Source: JBGSMB01 sp041740375
Lineage (GTDB): Bacteria > Patescibacteriota > Saccharimonadia > Saccharimonadales > JAGQMS01
Assembly: GCA_041740375.1 (NCBI GenBank)
Contig: JBGSMB010000031.1
Location: forward strand, 1-7,943
DNA length: 7,943 bases
Reading direction: 5' to 3'
The notes beneath the pieces are model-generated. The model saw nothing but the letters and a program-made list of their open reading frames with translations. It was not told the DNA's origin and did no database searches. The translations under genes and the position numbers were made by a program. Shown here piece after piece: positions 1-4,799 of this stretch (position 1 is its first letter; each line of letters begins with the position of its first letter).

Positions 1-345
1 GACCTCTTCTACCATATCCAATCGATAATCATGGAGCATACTAATTTCATCGATTATCAAAATGTCAGCTTTTCGTATTAAATCTTTTCTAGACTGAGGT
101 AATTTTTGAAGTATTTTTTTATCTATTGCATCGTGCACACCGATACCAGACCATGCGTGAATAGTTGTTCCGTTTAAATGAGTCGCTGCCAATCCTGTAG
201 TTGCCGTAACCGCAACACTCTTCCCCTTATTCCTAGAATTGTTGATAAATTGCTGGAGCGCATGCGTTTTACCAGTTCCTGCAGCGCCGGTTAAAAGAAC
301 AGATGTACCAGAATCTAAAATTGCCAATGCTTGATCCTGAGTCAT
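1..345 (-). CDS. PIF1-family DNA helicase, N-terminal part (runs off the window)
   Basis: This is the first 115 codons of a superfamily 1 helicase; the remainder lies beyond base 1. Reading the minus strand from ATG at 345-343, the protein begins MTQDQALAIL and has a Walker A loop GAAGTGKT (residues 20-27). The segment TATTGLAATHLNGTTIHAW (48-66) is the motif Ia region typical of PIF1/RecD-like helicases. Walker B with the catalytic acid is DILIIDEISML (94-104). Family knowledge: PIF1 proteins are ATP-driven 5'-3' DNA helicases that unwind forked DNA, G-quadruplexes and RNA-DNA hybrids. The start codon overlaps the stop of the upstream NYN gene (TAATG) and has no clear ribosome binding site of its own, so translation is probably coupled to that gene. 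The later helicase motifs cannot be checked here. The family call is strong; the cellular role is unknown. Confidence 0.93.
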   Translation of the reverse strand, partial: MTQDQALAILDSGTSVLLTGAAGTGKTHALQQFINNSRNKGKSVAVTATTGLAATHLNGTTIHAWSGIGVHDAIDKKILQKLPQSRKDLIRKADILIIDEISMLHDYRLDMVEEV

Positions 346-953
346 TATGAAGCACTATTCTGCTTGCTCGGCTTTTTCTTCCGTTTAAAATCTTTGTAAG
401 CCAGGTTCTTCCGAAGTTTATCAAGGCGAACTATATGTTCATCAAAGCCTTTGAGTAACGTCGAGTACTGCCAGTTTGGCGTTAGAACTTTCTCTAAGCG
501 CTTTTCAGCAATAAGATACTCGATAACACTAAAGAAGTCTCCATCGCCAGATACAATGATTGCCTTATTATAATTTGGCAGCTCCTTCATAATGTAGAGG
601 ACCATATCAGCGTCTGTATTGCCTTTAACTCCCGGCTTTTTTTCTATTTCTACTGCCGGCTTTTTATCAGTTTGTAGTTTTGCTGATTTTTCATCATTAC
701 TCTTTTCTTGATCAATTGTATCGATATGTGATTCAACCGTTGGCTTAAGAACAATGAGATAGCCGATATCATGCATCTGCTCGTACAGCGCCTCGTTTTC
801 CTGCATGTAGCCGATAAACATGTAGGCCTGCGAGACACCATGTTCGGTCTTTAAATATTCATAAAATTTACGCCAGTCTAGTTTCCAGCCCATTTTCTGG
901 ATACCAAGATTTAGGTTTTGGCTATCTATAAATGCGTAGTTCTTCTTTTTCAA
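345..953 (-). CDS. NYN (PIN-like) domain protein, putative RNase, LabA/DUF88 type
   Basis: A 202-residue protein of the NYN family, a PIN-like metal-dependent nuclease fold. The acidic motifs are visible: FIDSQNLN with D10, KGNTDADM with D114 and D116, and SGDGDF with D137 and D139, in the order expected for LabA/DUF88-like NYN domains. Between the first and second halves lies a charged, Lys/Glu-rich low-complexity insert (about residues 72-108). The C-terminus (about 180-202) is strongly basic, as in nucleic-acid binding tails. The start is TTG at 953-951, supported by AAAGGA seven bases upstream and by the need for residues 5-9 to form the first beta strand; the next in-frame Met (21) would remove D10. 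It begins one base after the PH-like gene stop and overlaps the helicase start, so these three genes are probably cotranscribed. RNase activity is inferred from the family. Confidence 0.88.
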   Translation of the reverse strand: MKKKNYAFIDSQNLNLGIQKMGWKLDWRKFYEYLKTEHGVSQAYMFIGYMQENEALYEQMHDIGYLIVLKPTVESHIDTIDQEKSNDEKSAKLQTDKKPAVEIEKKPGVKGNTDADMVLYIMKELPNYNKAIIVSGDGDFFSVIEYLIAEKRLEKVLTPNWQYSTLLKGFDEHIVRLDKLRKNLAYKDFKRKKKPSKQNSAS

Positions 954-954
954 T

Positions 955-1365
955 TTATTTTCCTTTATTTTGTACTTTCAATATTTGGTCTTCAACATAA
1001 TTAAAGAAGTTCTTCGCGTGGGACTTCTTAACCCATCTAAAATTATAAGTTTCCCCTCGACATATAAGCCGAATCTTGCCCGTAAATGTACCGATGTCGT
1101 ATTCGACACCACTCAACAAACTGTAGACAAATGTTTCTACCTTAACGCCTATTATCATCTTGTCGATAAAGATTACTCTTTTATTAGTTGCTGCAAGCAT
1201 GCCGTATCCTGAATCGTAAAATCCAAACACGATCGCTTGCACTGTTTCGTCATGATGCATATGATCAACCAGTTGCGCAACTTCAGGCTTAGTTAGCTCA
1301 TAGCTAGTAGCTCCGATCGCTCGGAGTTCATTTTTTAGACTCTGTAGTCTTTCTTTGCTTGCCAT
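955..1365 (-). CDS. Bacterial PH-like domain protein
   Basis: A 136-residue soluble protein with no signal peptide or membrane helix. After a helical N-terminal part (residues 1-35), residues 40-130 look like a bacterial pleckstrin-homology domain of the bPH_4/YvbH type. The marks are GMLAATNKRVIFID (55-68), then FVYSLLSGVEYDIG (79-92), GKIRLICRGETYNFRWV (96-112) and a closing helix HAKNFFNYVEDQIL (116-129). Such domains are often found in stress-related or membrane-associated proteins, but no catalytic role is known. It is the first gene of the tight set with the NYN and PIF1 genes. The ATG at 1365 has no convincing Shine-Dalgarno. The same frame is open for a further 27 codons upstream without ATG, GTG or TTG, so the true N-terminus is less certain than the domain. 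Confidence 0.78.
   Translation of the reverse strand: MASKERLQSLKNELRAIGATSYELTKPEVAQLVDHMHHDETVQAIVFGFYDSGYGMLAATNKRVIFIDKMIIGVKVETFVYSLLSGVEYDIGTFTGKIRLICRGETYNFRWVKKSHAKNFFNYVEDQILKVQNKGK
961..966 (-). promoter_or_regulatory. Shine-Dalgarno for the TTG-initiated NYN gene
   Basis: AAAGGA on the minus strand ends seven bases before the TTG start at 953. It lies inside the last codons of the upstream PH-like gene. It decides in favour of the TTG start over the internal ATG at residue 21. Confidence 0.7.
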
Positions 1366-1507
1366 ATTTGCATACTTTGGATAACCACACTTACTGATGG
1401 CTTCCTCGCAACTCCTTAGTACTTTTAGTATGCGCCATTTTATCTAAAAAATATAGCAACATCTGTGACTTCATGCAGAGTAATTGGCAGAGAAACCTAT
1501 CGAGAAA
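1366..1507 (-). other. Intergenic leader before the PH-like gene
   Basis: This 142-base gap separates the pilin-like gene from the PH-like gene. On the minus strand it holds weak -10-like boxes (TATATT, TAAAAT) without a good -35. It also has an unused AAGGAG, a 15-codon ATG-started frame (MAHTKSTKELRGSHQ), and a perfect 7-bp inverted repeat GCATACT/AGTATGC spaced by 50 bases. The second arm lies just before the PH-like start codon. I could not fit a tRNA or a rho-independent terminator here. Confidence 0.35.
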
Positions 1508-1801
1508 TTACAATACTGCCTGGATATCCTGGTCGAGTTCAGTGGTATCTAAATCGGTGTCAACTGGCGTTGATTCAAGCTCCGATACGGCAGCATCAAT
1601 ATCTTCAGAGGATTCGATTGGAACGCTTTGTACTTGGGCCTGTTCGCTCGATTGTGTGCTCACTTCGCTCGCTGCATCGTCAGAGCTATTGTTCCGCACT
1701 ACAAACCAGCCGGCAAAACCAATTACCGCGACCAACAAAACCACTAGAATAATCGAAGTGGCAGCAAAACCGTTGCGTTGTCGATTTAGTATATTATTCA
1801 T
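1508..1801 (-). CDS. Small single-pass membrane protein with pilin-like N-terminus
   Basis: A 97-residue protein with a short basic N-terminus (NRQRN, residues 6-10). One hydrophobic helix follows at about residues 12-35 (GFAATSIILVVLLVAVIGFA onward), then a Ser/Glu/Asp-rich, acidic, probably disordered tail (37-97). The basic residues before the helix predict an N-in orientation with the acidic tail outside. The order Arg-Asn-Gly-Phe then a long hydrophobic stretch resembles class III signal peptides of type IV pilins and pseudopilins. However, the usual Glu at position 5 of the mature protein is Ser here, so pilin processing is only possible. The start follows the upstream stop by one base and has GGGGGG seven bases before the ATG, so it is cotranscribed with the secreted coiled-coil gene. 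I do not recognise a specific family. Confidence 0.72.
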   Translation of the reverse strand: MNNILNRQRNGFAATSIILVVLLVAVIGFAGWFVVRNNSSDDAASEVSTQSSEQAQVQSVPIESSEDIDAAVSELESTPVDTDLDTTELDQDIQAVL

Positions 1802-1802
1802 G

Positions 1803-2447
1803 CTAGTTCCCCCCTTCAGTCTTTGAAGTTGCGGTTGATTGGACTAGGCCTTTCACGGCTTGCATATATTCTTTAATTGCTGAGCGGTATTCTTTAAGAT
1901 TTTCTCGGACCACTTCAACCTGCGACTTAATGTTTGTGAGTGAAGAGGCTACTGAGTCAGGGTTTGAGCAATCAACACCGTTAATCAATGATTCTAACTC
2001 AGTTACTGATTCGCTTGTAGCGGTAGCCGCGGCAGTTATGGCATCTCGTTGAGTGGTCAATGAATCTACATTTAGATTTCGTTTCGCTACAAAAGCATCG
2101 ACTCTCTCAAGCACGCCGTCAAATGTCGCCTTATGCTTCTTTGCAGAGTCAACCCTATTTGAAAGTCTTTTATCTACGGCAGATTTTCTCGTCTCACAAG
2201 CCTTTGTGCGCACTTCTGTAGTACGCTCTTTGGCTTCACTCTTCTTAGTTTCAAGTTCTTCCTGAGCCTTTTCCCTAGCTTGCTTTGCTTTTTGCTCCGC
2301 AGCTTCTCGGTTGAATGCAGGCTTAATTGATGTGGTGGTCGGCTCTGCCGTTTGTGTTCCACTGTCCTCCGCAAATACCCTAACAGTCGTAAAAGATAGT
2401 CCAGTTAAAGCAACTATTCCCGTCGCTACTAATAATCGTAAACGCAT
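1803..2447 (-). CDS. Secreted coiled-coil protein
   Basis: A 214-residue protein with a clear Sec signal peptide: basic MRLRLL, a hydrophobic core (about 6-20), and a likely cleavage after VFA at residue 26, with Val at -3 and Ala at -1. The mature part starts with a Thr-rich linker (28-41). A highly charged Lys/Glu/Arg helix (about 47-120) follows, almost certainly a coiled coil, then further helices to the end. There are two cysteines (84 and 160), compatible with a disulfide outside the cytoplasm. I recognise no enzymatic motif; a structural or cell-surface role is inferred. A TTG six bases upstream (2453) could extend the frame, but the GGGGG site is too close to it and ideally spaced (7 bases) for the ATG at 2447. 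The gene is first in a two-gene unit with the pilin-like membrane protein. Confidence 0.8.
   Translation of the reverse strand: MRLRLLVATGIVALTGLSFTTVRVFAEDSGTQTAEPTTTSIKPAFNREAAEQKAKQAREKAQEELETKKSEAKERTTEVRTKACETRKSAVDKRLSNRVDSAKKHKATFDGVLERVDAFVAKRNLNVDSLTTQRDAITAAATATSESVTELESLINGVDCSNPDSVASSLTNIKSQVEVVRENLKEYRSAIKEYMQAVKGLVQSTATSKTEGGN
1809..1814 (-). promoter_or_regulatory. Poly-G ribosome binding site of the pilin-like gene
   Basis: GGGGGG on the minus strand, preceded by GAA, ends seven bases before the ATG at 1801. It can pair with the CCUCC anti-Shine-Dalgarno with one G-U wobble. The coiled-coil gene upstream uses the same type and spacing of site. Confidence 0.55.
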
Positions 2448-2454
2448 GAACAAA

Positions 2455-2459
2455 CCCCC
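2455..2459 (-). promoter_or_regulatory. Poly-G ribosome binding site of the secreted coiled-coil gene
   Basis: GGGGG on the minus strand lies seven bases before the ATG at 2447 but only one to two bases before the alternative TTG at 2453. It therefore selects the ATG. Confidence 0.55.
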
Positions 2460-2472
2460 AATTAGTACCCAT

Positions 2473-2478
2473 AGTATA
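2473..2478 (-). promoter_or_regulatory. Extended -10 promoter of the coiled-coil/pilin-like pair
   Basis: TATACT on the minus strand is preceded by TGC, giving an extended -10 (TGnTATACT), and no good -35 is visible. It lies 25 bases before the ATG at 2447. That would give a short leader containing the poly-G ribosome binding site. Confidence 0.55.
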
Positions 2479-2534
2479 GCACCGCTTATGCTTCTATGAG
2501 GAGATCTTTTGTACTTATTGTGACAAGAAATCCA

Positions 2535-3116
2535 CTAAGCTGCCTTGCTATACATGGCGTCGAATAACTCTGGAAATTCAGGTGAAGCCATGGCATTCCC
2601 AATCATAAAATGCCCAAAACCGTTCAGTTCTACCAATTCTGCCGCAGGTAGAGCGGTTGAGATAACTTCAACCGATTTATGGATATCTGGCGTGTCGTCG
2701 CTGGAATGGATAATTGTAATCCTGCCAATGCGCTCAGCTATCTTAGGATCGATCTCAAATCGACTAAATTCTCCGTACTTCCCCGTTAAGTCTAGGTATG
2801 GCGCAACCATCACGAGCCGATTTGCTTCAAGCTCGGGGCCCTCAGAAAGCCAGCGAAGGAAAAAGCTAGCCGCTGCGCTATGACCTATCAACGCGCCATT
2901 CCTGACAAGATCGCGATAGCGCTCTACTTCTTTTTTCCATTGTTCGTAAACTGGCTCAAACGGCCTAGGAACATCTGGTGTAACAGCATGCACCCCATCG
3001 ATAATCAACTGTTGTTGAACCCAAGGTAGCCAATGTCGCTTGCTAGGAGACGGCATGTTGGGATCATAATAGCTCGCCTCTTTGGGCTTGCCGTGAAGAA
3101 TAATTGCGCTTTTCAC
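2535..3116 (-). CDS. RBBP9/YdeN-type alpha/beta serine hydrolase
   Basis: A 193-residue cytoplasmic protein matching the small RBBP9/YdeN serine hydrolase family (about 180-200 aa). It begins with a beta strand and the oxyanion-region motif IILHG (5-9). The nucleophile elbow is GHSAAASFF with Ser80. The charge relay is probably completed by Asp in SSDDTPD (D141 most likely, within 138-144) and His169 in GFGHF. The substrate is unknown; family members are esterase-like. The start is GTG at 3116-3114, because the frame has no upstream ATG and the first strand requires it. There is no Shine-Dalgarno. A perfect TATAAT ends six bases before the GTG, so the mRNA is probably leaderless. It is transcribed alone; no hairpin terminator was seen after it. 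Confidence 0.88.
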   Translation of the reverse strand: MKSAIILHGKPKEASYYDPNMPSPSKRHWLPWVQQQLIIDGVHAVTPDVPRPFEPVYEQWKKEVERYRDLVRNGALIGHSAAASFFLRWLSEGPELEANRLVMVAPYLDLTGKYGEFSRFEIDPKIAERIGRITIIHSSDDTPDIHKSVEVISTALPAAELVELNGFGHFMIGNAMASPEFPELFDAMYSKAA

Positions 3117-3122
3117 TTATAC

Positions 3123-3128
3123 ATTATA
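3123..3128 (-). promoter_or_regulatory. -10 box of the RBBP9-type hydrolase (leaderless)
   Basis: Perfect TATAAT on the minus strand, followed by six bases (GTATAA) and then the GTG start. The expected transcription start, about seven bases downstream, falls on the start codon. No good -35 is visible. Confidence 0.65.
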
Positions 3129-3129
3129 T

Positions 3130-3141
3130 AACAATATTGTT
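3130..3141. promoter_or_regulatory. 12-bp palindrome, possible operator
   Basis: AACAATATTGTT is a perfect palindrome placed one base upstream of the TATAAT of the hydrolase gene, inside the -10/-35 spacer. That position would suit a repressor or activator dimer. It is AT-rich, so chance is not excluded. Confidence 0.4.
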
Positions 3142-3173
3142 TTGCACGCAGTACTTTTTAAATGTAATGAAAA

Positions 3174-3221
3174 GCTCCGTCTTCTGGTGGCGTGTAGAAA
3201 CGCACTTCCAGAAGACGGAGC
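3174..3221 (-). terminator. Rho-independent terminator of the two-helix membrane protein gene
   Basis: A perfect 14-bp inverted repeat (GCTCCGTCTTCTGG at 3174-3187, its complement at 3208-3221) encloses 20 bases that can form a further 4-bp GCGT/ACGC stem. On the minus strand it starts eight bases after the stop of the 3230-3712 gene and is followed by TTTTCATT. The run of T is short, but the stem is by far the strongest in the window. Confidence 0.8.
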
Positions 3222-3229
3222 AACCCTCC

Positions 3230-3712
3230 TCAAGCAGTTGTCGGCTCGGCCTCAGATGTTGTGCCGACAATGGTATCTGCCACCGATGACCGAATTACAT
3301 CATCGTCGGTAAACGTCGCTTCAACAATCAACATGAGTGGGATGAGCCGGTCGGTGAAGCCAGCATCTGCGGCAGCAACTGCCACCCCCATGTCCTTCGA
3401 GGCCTCGACGATCGCCTTGTAAAGCTCGACGCTGGTCGTTCGCTTGATGATGTCTTTCGAAATATCTGCCTGAGCAGAAATCGCATACATCTTGATGATC
3501 AAGAAGCACAGGATTGACACCATGCCGCCTACGATCAGCCATCCAGCCAACGTCTTGACGTCAGCATTCTGTTTGGCATCATCTTGCATCCTCCACGCAA
3601 TCACTGCGACTGCACCAAAGCACAACGCAGCAATTCCCAGCAATGACTTGCTGAGTGTCTCGAGATTGAAGCTCGGCACTTCAATCTTTGTGAGCTCTTC
3701 CTTTTCGGCCAT
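3230..3712 (-). CDS. Two-helix membrane protein, unknown function
   Basis: A 160-residue protein I do not recognise. Residues 1-20 are a polar N-terminus. Two hydrophobic helices follow (about 23-40 and 56-74), joined by a charged loop (RMQDDAKQNADVK). After these comes a soluble region (about 80-160) with amphipathic helices and an Ala-rich stretch (GVAVAAADAG, 109-118), ending in a Thr/Glu-rich tail. The two helices suggest a hairpin in the inner membrane with both ends on the same side. Unlike its neighbours it has a full promoter, a leader of about 45 bases, a textbook AGGAGG, and a strong terminator directly after the stop. Hand counts over three 60-base lines give 53-63% GC, against about 40-43% for lines in the adjacent genes. 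The composition and self-contained layout suggest acquisition by transfer or unusually high expression. Confidence 0.75.
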   Translation of the reverse strand: MAEKEELTKIEVPSFNLETLSKSLLGIAALCFGAVAVIAWRMQDDAKQNADVKTLAGWLIVGGMVSILCFLIIKMYAISAQADISKDIIKRTTSVELYKAIVEASKDMGVAVAAADAGFTDRLIPLMLIVEATFTDDDVIRSSVADTIVGTTSEAEPTTA

Positions 3713-3717
3713 TATGG

Positions 3718-3723
3718 CCTCCT
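3718..3723 (-). promoter_or_regulatory. Strong Shine-Dalgarno of the two-helix membrane protein
   Basis: AGGAGG on the minus strand, five bases before the ATG at 3712. It is the only full consensus site placed correctly for a start codon in the window. Confidence 0.85.
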
Positions 3724-3763
3724 AACTGTTGATAACCCCAAAATCCACGGATGTGGTAATACT

Positions 3764-3793
3764 ATTATACAATATTTAGGCTGCAGTCACCAA
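3764..3793 (-). promoter_or_regulatory. Sigma-70-type promoter of the two-helix membrane protein gene
   Basis: On the minus strand a TTGGTG -35 (3788-3793) is followed after 18 bases by a perfect TATAAT -10 (3764-3769). The start would give about 45 bases of leader carrying a small CCAC-ATCC-GTGG hairpin and the AGGAGG site. Confidence 0.65.
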
Positions 3794-3800
3794 TTTATGT

Positions 3801-4226
3801 TTATGGTCGAATAGCTTTTAGTTCTTTTACGCGCGCAGCAATCACGGCTTTTATCCCTCGAACATCCTCAATACCCCAATTCTGTGGATCAAGAATCTCC
3901 CAGTACTCGTATTTTGAACTACTGCTAAGCCATTCTGGTATGGAATCTAGATCGGACATAACTATCGCCTTATCAGCAATCTCAAGCATTTCTGGGGTCA
4001 CTTGCCTACTTACAAAACCAGATGCATCTATACCGTCTTCAGCTAAAAGGCTAATGACGTACTCGGCACCTTTTGAAGTCTTCGCACGTTCACCGAGCGA
4101 CTCGCCCTCAGATTCTACTTTTGTACCAGCAGATTCCGCGCGTCCAACCTCATTATCTTTATTAAACAAAGCCTTAGCCATCTGACTACGACCACGGTTC
4201 TGATTGCAAACAAATAGTACATTCAT
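3801..4226 (-). CDS. Low-molecular-weight protein tyrosine phosphatase-like protein
   Basis: A 141-residue cytoplasmic protein of the LMW-PTP/arsenate-reductase fold. The N-terminal strand and P-loop read NVLFVCNQNRGRSQMA. This carries the family signature C-X5-R-S, with nucleophile Cys7, Arg13 and Ser14. The general-acid region is DPQNWG with Asp113-Pro114, as in LMW-PTPs. The length is near the family norm (about 140-155). Expected chemistry is hydrolysis of phosphotyrosine or a similar phosphomonoester via a phospho-cysteine intermediate; arsenate reduction is the alternative for relatives. The start overlaps the stop of the upstream acylphosphatase-like gene by four bases (ATGA), with a distant GAGGGA, so translation is probably coupled. 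An insert (about 36-52, Glu/Gly/Lys-rich) is not typical of the family. No terminator was seen downstream. Confidence 0.85.
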   Translation of the reverse strand: MNVLFVCNQNRGRSQMAKALFNKDNEVGRAESAGTKVESEGESLGERAKTSKGAEYVISLLAEDGIDASGFVSRQVTPEMLEIADKAIVMSDLDSIPEWLSSSSKYEYWEILDPQNWGIEDVRGIKAVIAARVKELKAIRP

Positions 4227-4531
4227 AGTGTGTATCTTCCCTCGTCGTTCACTTTCAGCTTTGATAAAACAATGTTGGCTAGCTTCTCTGCTACCTTTGA
4301 AACTCTTGAATCGGGTATAACGCCAGATAGATAATCTACAAACAAATTCGGATCCTCCCCATGGGGCAGCGCAAATCTTACTCCGTTATCAGAATCCTCT
4401 GTGTTCTCCACCAGAATATTTCTATTATTTTCTAATCCTAGTTTTCTGAGCCTCCCCCGTAGCATTACTCCGTTGAGGTCTGAATGCTCAGACGATATCT
4501 CGTAGAGGTCCCAATAAATTAACTCACTCAT
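4223..4531 (-). CDS. Divergent acylphosphatase-like protein
   Basis: A 102-residue protein resembling an acylphosphatase (usually about 90-100 aa). The segment GVMLRGRLRKLGL (21-33) aligns with the family's GVxFR...A..LGL, placing Arg25 at the catalytic Arg. NILVENTEDSDNGVRFAL (38-55) aligns with the V.N..DG.VE region, with Asn43 at the catalytic Asn. FVDYLSGVIPDSRVSKV (64-80) matches the C-terminal helix and strand. The glycines around the Arg are not well kept, so activity is uncertain. Known members hydrolyse carboxyl-phosphate bonds such as acetyl or aspartyl phosphate. It is first in an operon with the tyrosine-phosphatase-like gene (ATGA overlap). There is no Shine-Dalgarno; a -10-like TATGAT ends six bases before the ATG. 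Confidence 0.62.
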   Translation of the reverse strand: MSELIYWDLYEISSEHSDLNGVMLRGRLRKLGLENNRNILVENTEDSDNGVRFALPHGEDPNLFVDYLSGVIPDSRVSKVAEKLANIVLSKLKVNDEGRYTL

Positions 4532-4537
4532 ATATAA

Positions 4538-4568
4538 ATCATACCATTTGGAAATAATTGTCTCTCAA
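4538..4568 (-). promoter_or_regulatory. Leaderless promoter of the acylphosphatase/phosphatase operon
   Basis: On the minus strand TTGAGA (4563-4568, five of six to consensus) is followed after 19 bases by TATGAT (4538-4543). Six bases later comes the ATG at 4531. The predicted transcription start falls at the start codon. The site overlaps the 5' end of the broken plus-strand frame, so the two would have competed if both were active. Confidence 0.6.
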
Positions 4569-4799
4569 ACTACTGGTATTGAAGATGTATTCGTATACGG
4601 CAGCAGCTCGTAAATAAAGATCAAGGTTGTACCTGTAGAAGTTTTTATCCGCATGTCAGACCATATAGTGACTGACGAAAAGGCTCTAAGTGGAGAAATA
4701 AAAGCTCGACTCATTCAGTGGAAAGCAGAATCTGGCTTCAAACATCCCGTCAACATGACTCTCATCCCTATACGTTGGGTCGTCGAAGTTGATATCTAA
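4548..4799 (+). pseudogene. Interrupted plus-strand gene (in-frame TAA)
   Basis: The only plausible plus-strand coding sequence. From TTG at 4548 it reads MEIIVSQTTGIEDVFVYGSS and one more Ser, then TAA at 4611-4613. The same frame continues without interruption for 61 codons (KIKVVPVEVFIRMSDHIV onward) and ends PIRWVVEVDI with TAA at 4797-4799. Joined, it would be an 83-residue beta-alpha-beta protein: strand VVPVEVFIR, helix SGEIKARLIQWKAESG, strand MTLIPIRWVVEVDI. The spacing of strands and helix recalls small tautomerase-like or ferredoxin-like folds, but I do not recognise the family. The stop overlaps the convergent hydrolase stop by two bases, a natural gene boundary. Alternatives are a 48-residue gene starting at ATG 4653, a sequencing error at 4611, or chance. 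An AT-rich TATAAA at 4533 might have been its -10. Confidence 0.5.

Noticed and set aside
1366..1440. Possible tRNA, because of the 7-bp inverted repeat GCATACT/AGTATGC
   Set aside because: The arms enclose only 50 bases, and no D-arm, anticodon arm or TTC-type T-loop can be placed between them.
1366..1440. Remnant of ribosomal protein L27, suggested by MAHTKS
   Set aside because: Only the first six residues look alike; the following L27 Gly/Asp/Lys pattern is absent.
3174..3221. Integron attC-like site
   Set aside because: The arms are a perfect repeat without GTTRRRY/RYYYAAC ends or extrahelical bases, and the position after a stop with trailing T fits a terminator.
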